64,000 bases of DNA from Polaribacter sp. IC073 (lineage in GTDB: Bacteria > Bacteroidota > Bacteroidia > Flavobacteriales > Flavobacteriaceae). Of this stretch, positions 1 to 7,679 are shown in pieces. The stretch is taken from positions 124,001 to 188,000 of the forward strand of contig NZ_VORS01000008.1 of assembly GCF_007997075.1 (NCBI RefSeq), in the 5' to 3' direction. Position 1 is the stretch's first letter, and the number at the start of each line of letters is the position of its first letter. Under the pieces are notes generated by a model. That model searched no databases. It was not told the DNA's origin and saw only the letters and a list, made by a program, of their open reading frames with translations. A program made the translations under genes and the position numbers.

Positions 1-1359
1 ATCTCTAATAGACACGTCAGAAGCTAAGTTTTCTCCCCAAATTACTTCACCAAAATGGTCTCCTGTATAATTAGAATACGAAATTCCTGTAATAAAATTT
101 AGCTTATCCGTTTTATAATTGGTGTTGAAGTTAAAAACATAAAAATCATTGTCTAACCAACGTCTAACAATTAAATCGCTTCCGTTTACTATTAAATTAT
201 TAAAATCAGCAGCGTCTTCTTCACTTTTATACTGCTCAAAATAACCAGACCCTTTAGTGTAATTCAAACCAATGTTTGTAGACCAATTATCGGTCAGTTT
301 TTCGTTCCAATGCAATTGATAATGATTCTGTTCGAAATTATCAACTTCATTCTCGTACGTGTATGGATTTTGCTTTCTATCTTCTTTTAATTGAGCCGCC
401 GTTAAACCTTCCCAAGCTTGGTACGTTCTTTCCTTACCGCCAAAAGTAATTGCTTTTATCAGCGTATTTTCATCTGTATAACTTGCTTGTAAATAGTACG
501 ATTTTAAATCTGCAAAAGCTCTGTCTACATAGCCGTCTGAATAAATATTAGACAAACGACCAGCAACTTCTATGTGATCATTTAACTTCCCTGTACTAAA
601 CTTTACGGTATGTTTTCTGGTGCCGTAAGAACCAAAAGAATTTGATATTTCTGCAAAAGCATCTTCCGAAACAGCATCTGTTAAAATGTTTAAACTTGCA
701 CCAAAAGCACCAGAACCGTTCGTAGACGTACCAACACCACGTTGCAATTGTAAATTCTGAGTAGAAGAAGCAAAATCGCCTAAATTTACCCAAAAAGAAC
801 CATGACTTTCGGCATCGTTATAAGGAATTCCGTTTACGGTAACATTAATACGTTCACCGTTAGAACCACGAACACTCATGTAGGTATAACCAACACCAGC
901 ACCAGCGTCTGAAGACGAAACTACAGAAGGCATATAATTTAGTAAAACAGGAATGTCTTGCCCTAAATTACGTTTGGCAATTTCCTTTTTAGACAAGTTA
1001 GAGAATGTAACAGGCACATCTGCATTTACACGAACCGCAGAAACCAATACTTCTTCTAAAACGGTAGTATCTGGCTTTAGTTGAATGATATATTCTTCAT
1101 CTTGAGAAATAATAATTTTTTCTGAAATTGTTTTATAACCCAGAAAAGAAACTTCAACCGTATACATTCCTTTTTTTAAGTTAAAGCTAAAGTTACCATC
1201 AATATTTGTTGATGTTCCTTTTTTTAGTTCTTTAACAAAAACAGAAGCGCCAATTAAATGTTTTTCATTTTCGTCTACAACTTTTCCTGAAAATGTAAAG
1301 GACTGTGCGTTTGCAAGTGTACTTACAAACAAGAATAAAAAAATGGTAATTTTTTTCAT
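1..1359 (-). CDS. TonB-dependent outer-membrane receptor, probable thiamine uptake (partial, runs off the left edge)
   Basis: 453 codons are present and the C-terminal part of the barrel lies outside the window. The protein starts with a signal peptide ending near ANAQS. A carboxypeptidase-like plug extension follows (about residues 20-100), then the plug domain with conserved stretches such as LNYMPSVVSSSDAGAG and QRGVGTSTNGSGAFGA, then the first barrel strands. Receptors of this family import scarce ligands across the outer membrane using TonB and the proton motive force. The ligand is suggested by the TPP riboswitch about 140 bases upstream on the same strand, so thiamine or a precursor is the likely cargo. 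The family assignment is firm. The ligand is an inference from regulation. Confidence 0.88.
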   Translation of the reverse strand, partial: MKKITIFLFLFVSTLANAQSFTFSGKVVDENEKHLIGASVFVKELKKGTSTNIDGNFSFNLKKGMYTVEVSFLGYKTISEKIIISQDEEYIIQLKPDTTVLEEVLVSAVRVNADVPVTFSNLSKKEIAKRNLGQDIPVLLNYMPSVVSSSDAGAGVGYTYMSVRGSNGERINVTVNGIPYNDAESHGSFWVNLGDFASSTQNLQLQRGVGTSTNGSGAFGASLNILTDAVSEDAFAEISNSFGSYGTRKHTVKFSTGKLNDHIEVAGRLSNIYSDGYVDRAFADLKSYYLQASYTDENTLIKAITFGGKERTYQAWEGLTAAQLKEDRKQNPYTYENEVDNFEQNHYQLHWNEKLTDNWSTNIGLNYTKGSGYFEQYKSEEDAADFNNLIVNGSDLIVRRWLDNDFYVFNFNTNYKTDKLNFITGISYSNYTGDHFGEVIWGENLASDVSIRD

Positions 1360-1497
1360 TTTAAAGAAATTTAAAACGAATAAAAAGAGGTAATTATTCT
1401 TGTGGTTATTATTGAATAATTAGTGTCATTACAAAGAATTACAACGTGGTAATCTCTTCATTTAAAGATTGTTTAAAGTCTTCGCAACAACTTGTTA

Positions 1498-1582
1498 TAA
1501 TTCCCTAAACAGCATTATCTGTTCTAGGTTCATTGGGTATGATCTCAGCTTTTTAAAGCACCCCTTTATGAGAACGCTGCAA
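1498..1582 (-). promoter_or_regulatory. TPP (thiamine pyrophosphate) riboswitch, THI element
   Basis: Read on the minus strand, this stretch has the conserved THI-box parts in order: GGGGTGC, then GCTGAGATCATACCC, then GAACCTAGAACAGATAATG, then TTTAGGGAA closing the outer helix. The order and spacing match the TPP aptamer. It precedes the TonB receptor and follows a TAnnTTTG promoter. No strong intrinsic terminator is visible between aptamer and start codon, so control may be at translation. High TPP would be expected to repress the receptor. Confidence 0.93.
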
Positions 1583-1587
1583 AGATA
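1580..1587 (-). promoter_or_regulatory. Bacteroidota -7 promoter element of the TPP riboswitch transcript
   Basis: The minus strand reads TATCTTTG, a match to the Bacteroidota TAnnTTTG element, immediately before the aptamer. A TTG lies 23 bases upstream, which is a little far for the usual -33 element. Transcription would start close to the first aptamer helix. Confidence 0.6.
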
Positions 1588-1640
1588 ATTTGGATTTTTG
1601 GAATGAGGAACAACAAACGTGTTTTTTTAGTAGCTATTTC

Positions 1641-1793
1641 CTGCTTTCCACTATATCTTTTTATTTTCTGTTATTGCAAAGGTTACTTTTTTATAAACGG
1701 TGTCATTTCATAATTAAAACAGATTGCTTCGTTCCTCGCAATAACGCTTATCTATTTTAAAAATAAAAAGGATGCCGTTTCAATCAGGGCTAG
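1641..1793. repeat. Composite intergenic repeat: one repeat type apparently split by another
   Basis: The outer parts (CTTTCCACTATATCTTTTTAT near 1653 and AAAAAGGATGCCGTTTCAATC ending near 1787) match the two halves of the elements at 6997-7076 and 8506-8577. About 90 bases separate them here. That insert contains a different Flavobacteriaceae-type repeat, TGTCATTTC followed by GATTGCTTCGTTCCTCGCAAT. The stretch 1590-1837 otherwise holds no gene. Confidence 0.6.
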
Positions 1794-1837
1794 ACTTGTT
1801 TGTGAGTTTTCGGTTTTACTAAAAAGAAATTTTATTT

Positions 1838-2242
1838 TTAATCTAGTTTTGGTTTCTTTCTAAGGGCCTTTTTTACAGAAGTCCTTTTTTTTCTTTCGGT
1901 ATTTCTTTTAATAGAATTTTTACTAGGTTTTGTTTTCCTTCTTTTTTTAGGACGAATTAAATTCGTTTTTATCAACTGTAAAAAACGTTTAATAGCAAGT
2001 TCTTTATTTCTGTGTTGAGAGCGTGTTTCTTCACAAAAAAGAATAAGTACATTTTCTTTTGTTAGTTTTGATGAAAGTTTTGCCTTTAGAAGTAGTATTT
2101 CATTTTCAGAGAGCGCAAGTGAATTTTCTAAATCGAAACTTAGTTCAATCTTAGAAGACGTTTTATTTACATGCTGTCCGCCAGCACCAGAACTTCTAGT
2201 TGCTTTAAAGTTTAATTCTTTTAAGAGGATTTCTGAATTCAT
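1838..2242 (-). CDS. arfB: Alternative ribosome-rescue factor / peptidyl-tRNA hydrolase ArfB-like
   Basis: 134 residues, close to the 140 of E. coli ArfB (YaeJ). The class-I release-factor catalytic motif GGQ sits at residues 21-23 inside RSSGAGGQHVNKTSSK, so the protein should hydrolyse peptidyl-tRNA on stalled ribosomes. The last 40 residues are very rich in Lys and Arg, as expected for the tail that enters the empty mRNA channel. The anticodon-recognition domain of true release factors is missing. It lies 70 bases downstream of the NadR-like kinase gene on the same strand and may be co-transcribed with it. No functional link to vitamin uptake is known. Confidence 0.9.
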   Translation of the reverse strand: MNSEILLKELNFKATRSSGAGGQHVNKTSSKIELSFDLENSLALSENEILLLKAKLSSKLTKENVLILFCEETRSQHRNKELAIKRFLQLIKTNLIRPKKRRKTKPSKNSIKRNTERKKRTSVKKALRKKPKLD

Positions 2243-2312
2243 TTATTAAAAGAGTTTAGAGTATAGAAAACAGATGAGCTGTCTTTGCTCTATTTTCTTT
2301 TGTTTATTTTAA

Positions 2313-2972
2313 TTAATACTCATAAGAATTGCTAAAATCACCCGTATTTTGGTGCAGAAAATGCATGTCTAAATCTTGCAAAGAATCAGAAAACGAGTGT
2401 AAATTTTCTTTATGAGCAATTATTTTATTGATTGCTTCTGTAGCATCTTTTAAACGTGTTTCTTTATTCCCCTTTAATAGAAGATACGGTTTGTTATTCG
2501 TTATTAAAGATTTTTCAAAGGCTTTAAACATTTCTAAACGTTGTTCTGGGCGGTCACGTAAATCATCTTCTTCCCAAGGTGTATCAATATACGTTAGTAA
2601 ATACAAATTGTAGGTGTTTTTATTTGCCGCTTCGTTTAATTTTTCATCTACAAAGCCGCCATAAAAGAGTTCTGAATAGACTTTTGTTTCTAATAAGTCG
2701 GTGTCGCAAATTAAGATTTTATCAGCTTTTTTTGCCAAAGAATTCTCTAATTTCATTTGTCCGATTGCAATCGGTAATAAATCTTCTTTTTCACAAGTTT
2801 TACGCTCGTTATTCCATTTATTTTGCAAATACTCGCGCGCAAATTCTGGCGCCCAAACAGTATTATAGTATCGTGCTAAATGACGAGAAAGTGTTGTTTT
2901 TCCTGAAGATTCTGGACCAAATAAAACAACTTTTACGATGTTAATTGGGTCTTGTTTAAGTTCTTTTTCCAT
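2313..2972 (-). CDS. NadR-like P-loop kinase / ATPase (AAA_28 family)
   Basis: 219 residues. A P-loop GPESSGKTT lies at about residues 19-27, followed by a conserved PEFAREYL segment and an ICDTD acidic motif, all typical of the ribosylnicotinamide-kinase domain of NadR. The nucleotidyltransferase and DNA-binding domains of full NadR are absent. Its first 40 bases overlap the end of the PnuC-family transporter gene, so translation is probably coupled and the kinase likely phosphorylates, and so traps, the imported compound. Nicotinamide riboside is the textbook substrate. The nearby TPP riboswitch makes thiamine an alternative. The fold is clear and the substrate is not. Confidence 0.8.
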   Translation of the reverse strand: MEKELKQDPINIVKVVLFGPESSGKTTLSRHLARYYNTVWAPEFAREYLQNKWNNERKTCEKEDLLPIAIGQMKLENSLAKKADKILICDTDLLETKVYSELFYGGFVDEKLNEAANKNTYNLYLLTYIDTPWEEDDLRDRPEQRLEMFKAFEKSLITNNKPYLLLKGNKETRLKDATEAINKIIAHKENLHSFSDSLQDLDMHFLHQNTGDFSNSYEY

Positions 2973-3565
2973 GCTAAATAACCAAAAATGGCAATAAAAG
3001 TAAATCCGAAATATTGAAAACTCGTAAAAGTAAATCCTTTATAGAAATATAAAGGTATAGAAATTAGATCTCCAACAATCCAAAATAACCAGTTTTCTAC
3101 TTTACGTTTTGCCATTAGCCACATACCAACAAAGAAAATTGCAGTGGTAATGGTGTCTACATAAGCAACCCAACTTGTCCATTTGTCAAAACCTTTATAA
3201 ATAATAAAAACAAAGAGCAACGCAGCAAAAAAGATGGCAACGGAAACTTTTTTTTCTTTAGTTGTTGTTAAAGAAATAGGTGTCACATCTACTTCATCTA
3301 CTTTACGAGTCCAGATATACCAACCATAAACACTCATTATAAAATAATAACCATTAATCATCATGTCTCCTAAAAGGTCCCACTTGTAAAGAAGGTACAC
3401 AAAAATAATTGTGCTAATCATTCCTGTTGGAAACACCCAAATTTTATTCTGTTTGGAATACCAAACTGATAAAAAACCGAAAATTACGGCAATAATTTCT
3501 AAAGTAATGTCTAGTTTAGAATAGGTATTGTATTGCTCGAAAAGAAAGTTGAAAATCTCTGACAT
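2933..3565 (-). CDS. pnuC: PnuC-family inner-membrane vitamin transporter (nicotinamide riboside or thiamine)
   Basis: 210 residues with about seven hydrophobic segments. It has the family signature with aromatic residues, NGYYFIMSVYGWYIW (about residues 71-85), and WLFWIVGDLISIPLY later. PnuC proteins are facilitators that rely on intracellular phosphorylation to trap their substrate. This fits the overlapping kinase gene downstream. In Bacteroidota a PnuC branch called PnuT is linked to TPP riboswitches and moves thiamine. Here the riboswitch lies two genes downstream and does not control this gene directly, so the substrate stays open. Confidence 0.85.
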   Translation of the reverse strand: MSEIFNFLFEQYNTYSKLDITLEIIAVIFGFLSVWYSKQNKIWVFPTGMISTIIFVYLLYKWDLLGDMMINGYYFIMSVYGWYIWTRKVDEVDVTPISLTTTKEKKVSVAIFFAALLFVFIIYKGFDKWTSWVAYVDTITTAIFFVGMWLMAKRKVENWLFWIVGDLISIPLYFYKGFTFTSFQYFGFTFIAIFGYLAWKKNLNKTQLTS

Positions 3566-3640
3566 TTATTGTTGTTTGATCTTGTAAATTTAAGGTTTTT
3601 TGTCACTCTAACCCAAGAACGATTTTTTTTATAATACTCG

Positions 3641-4390
3641 CTATTTTTTCAATTCTTCAAAAAAAGTGGCATCATTTTCAAAAGCAGTCCCAATAACCAC
3701 AATATCTGCGCCAGCATTAAAAGCTATTTCTAATTGTTCTTTAGAACGTATTCCGCCTCCAACAATTAAAGGAATAGCAAGATTCTTTCTCACAAGAGAG
3801 ATAATGTTCTCTTCCACAGGAACTCTGGCGCCGGAACCAGCTTCTAGATAAATTAGTTTCTTGCCAGCAAACTGACCAGCCAAAGCAGTATTTAAAATTA
3901 ACTCTAAGTTTTCTTGGGCAATTGGCTTTGTGTTGCTCACTTTCTGTGTTGCCGTTTCTTTTTTGCCGTCAATCAATATATAACCCGTCGAAAGAATTTC
4001 TAAATTAGAATCTTTTAAAATCGGAGCTGCTTTTATTTGTTGTTCAATTAAATACTCTGGGTTTCTGCCAGAAATAAGACTTAAAAATAAAATTCCGTCT
4101 GCTTTGTGTGAAATTTGTGAAACATCACCAGGAAATAAAATAACAGGTAAGTTGGTTGCTTTTTTAATTGCAGTAACTACATTTTCTGTCTGATTGTCTT
4201 TGTCGGTGCTTCCGCCAACAAGAATATGTGTGGCAATTGATCTATGGACTTTCTTAAAAAAAGCAGGAATATTTTCTACATTCATTTTTTCAGGATCAAT
4301 TAAAACAGCCAATAATTTTTTGCCTTGTTCTCTTGCCGATAAAATATTTTGGTAGATATTCACAATTGCGAAAATACAGTTTTTTGTCAT
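3641..4390 (-). CDS. Geranylgeranylglyceryl/heptaprenylglyceryl phosphate synthase (PcrB/GGGPS family)
   Basis: 249 residues of the TIM-barrel prenyltransferase that joins sn-glycerol-1-phosphate to a long prenyl diphosphate. Visible family motifs are LLAVLIDPEK near the N-terminus, ILVGGSTD, YLEAGSGA and VGGGIRSKEQ with the GTAFE phosphate-binding loop. The enzyme is best known from archaeal lipid synthesis, but homologues are widespread in Bacteroidota. A GTG at residue 10 (MNIYQNILSA...) is a possible alternative start because most relatives begin close to the NIYQNIL stretch. The next gene upstream, a phosphopantetheinyl transferase, is 376 bases away, so it is probably transcribed alone. 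Confidence 0.9.
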   Translation of the reverse strand: MTKNCIFAIVNIYQNILSAREQGKKLLAVLIDPEKMNVENIPAFFKKVHRSIATHILVGGSTDKDNQTENVVTAIKKATNLPVILFPGDVSQISHKADGILFLSLISGRNPEYLIEQQIKAAPILKDSNLEILSTGYILIDGKKETATQKVSNTKPIAQENLELILNTALAGQFAGKKLIYLEAGSGARVPVEENIISLVRKNLAIPLIVGGGIRSKEQLEIAFNAGADIVVIGTAFENDATFFEELKK

Positions 4391-4433
4391 CTTTCAAGGC
4401 TTCAAAAACTTTTAGGTATTTATGCTTATAAGT

Positions 4434-4563
4434 TTTCGATACAATTTCGAAGAAAAACCAGAATCACTTAAACTCACATTCCGTTTTCTTAATGGCGATT
4501 ATCAGGTGATTTTTACATGCTGCTACATCGAGTGATTTTGCTTTTCGCAAAATTGTATCGAGA
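4434..4563. repeat. Intergenic inverted-repeat element
   Basis: A perfect 11-base inverted repeat (CGATACAATTT at 4437-4447 and its complement at 4550-4560) encloses a second, inner pair (AATCACT near 4463 and AGTGATT near 4531). The whole could fold into a long hairpin. No coding frame is supported between 4391 and 4766. The remainder of that gap is AT-rich filler plus a short copy of the GATTGCTTC/TTCGCAA repeat type near 4706-4733. Confidence 0.6.
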
Positions 4564-4766
4564 TGTTTTGTTGTTTGTGTTTTCGATATTTTTTTCTTTA
4601 CCCTTTAGAAAACACACAAACTAACACTAATTTCTATCAGCACAAATAAATAGAATTTCACTCGAGCAGTCTTCTATTTAATGGATGGAATTCTTAAGAA
4701 TGAGATTGCTTCATTGCATTCGCAACGATGATAATTTTGCAAATTTTATACTTTTAACAGCACAAA

Positions 4767-5393
4767 CTAGTACGCATACACACAAGTAAACCCTTCAAAC
4801 TCTAAAAACTGAATGTTATAAGAAGCTGCTTTTCCTTCATATCTAATTTCACCGCTAGTTTTTTCATCTTCAAACTTAAAATCTTCAATATGAATATGAT
4901 GTAAAAAGAGTAGTTTTTTCTTTCCGTAGATTTTATACAAACTTTCTTTTGCTCCCCAAACAATGGTTAATTTACTAATTAAAGCATCCGCATTTGCAAT
5001 GGTTCTATACTCTTCAATAGGAGTAAATTTATGGGCTATTTTTAGAATTTTATCACGTTGTTTTTCAATATCAATACCAACATGTAGATCATCAGAAATA
5101 ATCAAACCAGAAAAAGTAAAAGAATGTGTAATAGAAATAAATTTCCCGTCTTTTAAATGTGGTTTTCCAAATTCATCATAAATTAAATCGGTATCAGAAT
5201 ACCCAGCTTCCTTTAATAAATGGCGCACACTTAGAAATCCTCGTTGATGCAATTCAGATTTCATGCCATCTAAACGAATCTGATTATTTTCTGTTAGTAA
5301 AACGTTCTTATTTAAATCATTAAAAGATTCTTCAATCTTCCAGATTAGAACTTTTGTCTTTTCATTAACCGTTAAACTTTTGTAAAGAGCCAT
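4767..5393 (-). CDS. 4'-phosphopantetheinyl transferase, Sfp/AcpT superfamily
   Basis: 208 residues. It has the three superfamily signatures: FGKPHLKDGKFISITHS, the magnesium-binding GIDIEK and the WGAKESLYKIYG motif. The enzyme moves phosphopantetheine from CoA onto a carrier-protein serine. No polyketide or peptide synthetase genes lie nearby, so it most likely serves the fatty-acid acyl carrier protein or a carrier encoded elsewhere. It is transcribed away from ahcY, with only 63 bases between the two start codons. Confidence 0.88.
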   Translation of the reverse strand: MALYKSLTVNEKTKVLIWKIEESFNDLNKNVLLTENNQIRLDGMKSELHQRGFLSVRHLLKEAGYSDTDLIYDEFGKPHLKDGKFISITHSFTFSGLIISDDLHVGIDIEKQRDKILKIAHKFTPIEEYRTIANADALISKLTIVWGAKESLYKIYGKKKLLFLHHIHIEDFKFEDEKTSGEIRYEGKAASYNIQFLEFEGFTCVYAY

Positions 5394-5414
5394 ACTTTTT
5401 TAAAATGGATGTCG

Positions 5415-5422
5415 TAACTTTG
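5415..5422 (+). promoter_or_regulatory. Promoter -7 element for ahcY
   Basis: TAACTTTG matches TAnnTTTG and lies 34 bases before the ahcY start codon. No clear TTTG -33 element is present at the usual distance. Confidence 0.5.
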
Positions 5423-5456
5423 CAGTTCGAAAAATTAGAATATAAATATACATAAT

Positions 5457-6770
5457 ATGAGCACAAAAACAGCTTACGTACCAAACAAAGTTAAGGATAT
5501 TTCTTTAGCTGCTTGGGGAAGAAAAGAAATTAACTTAGCCGAAGCAGAAATGCCAGGTTTAATGTCTCTAAGAGAAGAATATAAAAACGAACAACCTTTA
5601 AAAGGTGCAAGAATTGCAGGATGTTTACACATGACCATTCAAACTGCAGTTTTAATTGAAACGCTACAAGCTTTAGGAGCAGAAGTAACTTGGAGTTCTT
5701 GTAATATTTTTTCTACGCAAGATCAAGCTGCGGCTGCAATTGCTGAAGCAGGAACTGCTGTGTATGCTTGGAAAGATATGACAGAAGAAGAATTTGACTG
5801 GTGTATCGAACAAACTTTATTTTTTGGTGAGGATAAAAAACCATTAAATATGATTTTAGATGACGGTGGAGATTTAACAAATATGGTTTTAGATCGTTTT
5901 CCTGAATTAGCTGCAGGAATTAATGGTTTATCAGAAGAAACTACTACAGGAGTTCATAGATTATATGAAAGAGTGAAAAACGGAACATTGCCGATGCCAG
6001 CAATTAATGTGAACGATTCTGTTACAAAATCGAAATTCGATAATAAATATGGTTGTAAAGAATCTGCAGTAGATGCAATTCGTAGAGCAACAGATATTAT
6101 GTTAGCCGGTAAACGTGTAACTGTTTGTGGTTATGGTGATGTTGGTAAAGGAACAGCAGCTTCTTTTAAAGGTGCGGGTTCTATTGTAACGGTTACAGAA
6201 ATCGATCCTATTTGTGCATTACAAGCGGCAATGGACGGTTTTGAAGTAAAACGTTTAGAAACGGTGATCGCAAATTCAGACATTATTATTACCACTACAG
6301 GAAACAAAGATATTATACAAGGACGTCATTTCGAAGCAATGAAAGACAAAGTTATTGTATGTAATATTGGGCATTTTGATAATGAAATTGATATGGCTTG
6401 GTTAAATACAAACCACGGAAATACTAAAGATACCATCAAACCACAAGTAGATAAATACAACATTAACGGAAACGATATTATTTTGCTTGCAGAAGGTCGT
6501 TTGGTAAACTTAGGTTGTGCAACAGGTCACCCAAGTTTTGTTATGAGTAATTCATTTACAAACCAGACGTTAGCGCAAATCGAACTTTGGAAAAATGCCG
6601 ATGCTTATGGAAACGATGTGTATATGTTACCAAAACATTTAGATGAAAAAGTAGCCTTTTTACACTTAGCAAAAATAGGAGTAGAGCTTACAGAATTACG
6701 TGAAGAGCAAGCATCTTATATTGGTGTAACTGTAAACGGACCATTTAAGCCAGAGCACTATAGATACTAA
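5457..6770 (+). CDS. ahcY: Adenosylhomocysteinase (S-adenosylhomocysteine hydrolase)
   Basis: 437 residues, the usual length. It reversibly splits S-adenosylhomocysteine to adenosine and homocysteine, removing the product inhibitor of methyltransferases. Visible features are the N-terminal substrate domain ([20 protein letters not shown]), the NAD-binding Rossmann motif [20 protein letters not shown] (about residues 219-238) and the conserved C-terminal end PFKPEHYRY. The start is supported by the upstream TAnnTTTG promoter and by the match at the N-terminus. It is a single-gene unit closed by the hairpin at 6878-6910. Confidence 0.97.
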   Translation: MSTKTAYVPNKVKDISLAAWGRKEINLAEAEMPGLMSLREEYKNEQPLKGARIAGCLHMTIQTAVLIETLQALGAEVTWSSCNIFSTQDQAAAAIAEAGTAVYAWKDMTEEEFDWCIEQTLFFGEDKKPLNMILDDGGDLTNMVLDRFPELAAGINGLSEETTTGVHRLYERVKNGTLPMPAINVNDSVTKSKFDNKYGCKESAVDAIRRATDIMLAGKRVTVCGYGDVGKGTAASFKGAGSIVTVTEIDPICALQAAMDGFEVKRLETVIANSDIIITTTGNKDIIQGRHFEAMKDKVIVCNIGHFDNEIDMAWLNTNHGNTKDTIKPQVDKYNINGNDIILLAEGRLVNLGCATGHPSFVMSNSFTNQTLAQIELWKNADAYGNDVYMLPKHLDEKVAFLHLAKIGVELTELREEQASYIGVTVNGPFKPEHYRY

Positions 6771-6827
6771 ATAGTTGTTAGGTTTTAGTCGTTAGCTATT
6801 AGTAGCAACTTAAATTTACAAACTATT

Positions 6828-6875
6828 TGTCATTTCGAAAGGAGTCTTTTTAGACGACTGAGGAATTTCACAAAA
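6828..6875. repeat. Intergenic repeat, TGTCATTTCGAA type, copy 1
   Basis: Begins TGTCATTTCGAAAGGAGT and ends ACTGAGGAATTTCA, with a small internal hairpin (GTCT...AGAC). The copy at 6940-6986 shares this layout. Confidence 0.65.
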
Positions 6876-6877
6876 TT

Positions 6878-6910
6878 AAAAAACCCTTTCATTTATTTGA
6901 AAGGGTTTTT
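6878..6910 (+). terminator. Intrinsic terminator after ahcY
   Basis: Perfect stem AACCCTTTCA / TGAAAGGGTT with an A-run before and a T-run after it. It lies about 110 bases after the ahcY stop. Confidence 0.8.
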
Positions 6911-6939
6911 CTTTTTCTGCCATTTTACCTTTTAATGCC

Positions 6940-6986
6940 TGTCATTCCGAAATGAGCCTTTTTAGGCGATTGAGGAATCTCATAAC
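6940..6986. repeat. Intergenic repeat, TGTCATTCCGAA type, copy 2
   Basis: Begins TGTCATTCCGAAATGAGC and ends GATTGAGGAATCTCA. The internal hairpin has compensating changes relative to copy 1 (GCCT...AGGC against GTCT...AGAC). Confidence 0.65.
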
Positions 6987-6996
6987 AATTTTATTT

Positions 6997-7076
6997 TTTG
7001 GGCGTTTTAACAGGCTTTCACTACTCGCTTTTTTGTTGAGAAAACAAAAAGAGCTCAAACAGACCGTTCTATCCTT
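6997..7076. repeat. Intergenic repeat, GGGCGTT...TATCCTTAACGC type
   Basis: Starts GGGCGTTTTAACAGGCTTTC and ends CGTTCTATCCTTAACGC around an A/T-rich centre. The same frame of conserved ends appears at 8506-8577 and, in broken form, at 1641-1793. No gene is supported between 6771 and 7144; the gap holds the terminator and these repeats. Confidence 0.6.
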
Positions 7077-7144
7077 AACGCGAATACTCAATAACTAAAC
7101 TAGTTTCATCAATTTTAAGTACCTTTCAAAAAAATAGATCCTGA

Positions 7145-7618
7145 ATGAAAACAGTAAATACTTCAACGTTAGAAAATAGATTAAACCTTTTAGAAAGTTA
7201 TATTCCACATAGCAAAAGTGTAGCTGTTAATGTATCTAAAGCAGCTGTTGCATGGCATTTAGACCATAGTTTAAGAGTATTGAATGCTGTAGCAGAAAGT
7301 ATGAGTAAATCTGACCCAACATTATTTAGAAATAACTTTACTTTCATCGGAAAAATATGCCTTAAAATAGGTTTCTTTCCAAGAGGAAAAGCGAAAGCAC
7401 CAAAATATCTTAAATCTCCAGAAGTAATTTTAGAAGCAGCTCTTGTTTCACAATTAGCAGCAGCAAGAGCACATATAAAAGTAATTAAGAACTTAGAAGA
7501 AAATGCTTATTTCAGACATCCATTATTTGGACATATAAATAAGAAAAGAGTATTCCGTTTTATGGATACACATACAAATCATCACTTAAAAATAGTAAAG
7601 AGTATTTTAAAAAAGTAG
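7145..7618 (+). CDS. DinB-like / DUF1569 family protein
   Basis: 157 residues, soluble and largely helical, without signal peptide. Two His-containing segments, VAWHLDHSLRVLN (about residues 35-47) and PLFGHINKKRVFRFMDTHTN with two further His (about residues 127-148), match the pattern of DUF1569 proteins. These share the four-helix DinB metal-binding fold. Some DinB-like proteins are thiol-dependent transferases, but no activity can be assigned here. The gene stands alone between an intergenic repeat and a hairpin that overlaps its stop codon. Confidence 0.7.
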   Translation: MKTVNTSTLENRLNLLESYIPHSKSVAVNVSKAAVAWHLDHSLRVLNAVAESMSKSDPTLFRNNFTFIGKICLKIGFFPRGKAKAPKYLKSPEVILEAALVSQLAAARAHIKVIKNLEENAYFRHPLFGHINKKRVFRFMDTHTNHHLKIVKSILKK

Positions 7619-7630
7619 ATGCTACTTTTT
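7610..7630 (+). terminator. Intrinsic terminator overlapping the stop codon of the DinB-like gene
   Basis: Stem AAAAAGTAG / CTACTTTTT with a 3-base loop. The TAG stop lies in the left arm and a T-run forms the right arm. Confidence 0.6.
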
Positions 7631-7679
7631 AACTTCTATATCTTTGTGACAATTAAGGATTTTAAAAAAAAAATCTATT

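Noticed and set aside
596..793. 65-codon Cys/Phe-rich minus-strand frame
   Set aside because: Out-of-frame reading inside the TonB receptor gene, which is open in another frame through the whole stretch.
2579..2944. 121-codon plus-strand frame opposite the NadR-like kinase
   Set aside because: Fully inside a well-supported gene on the other strand, with no recognisable motif.
4767..5393. Phosphopantetheinyl transferase as marker of a natural-product cluster
   Set aside because: No synthetase, carrier protein or tailoring genes are nearby.
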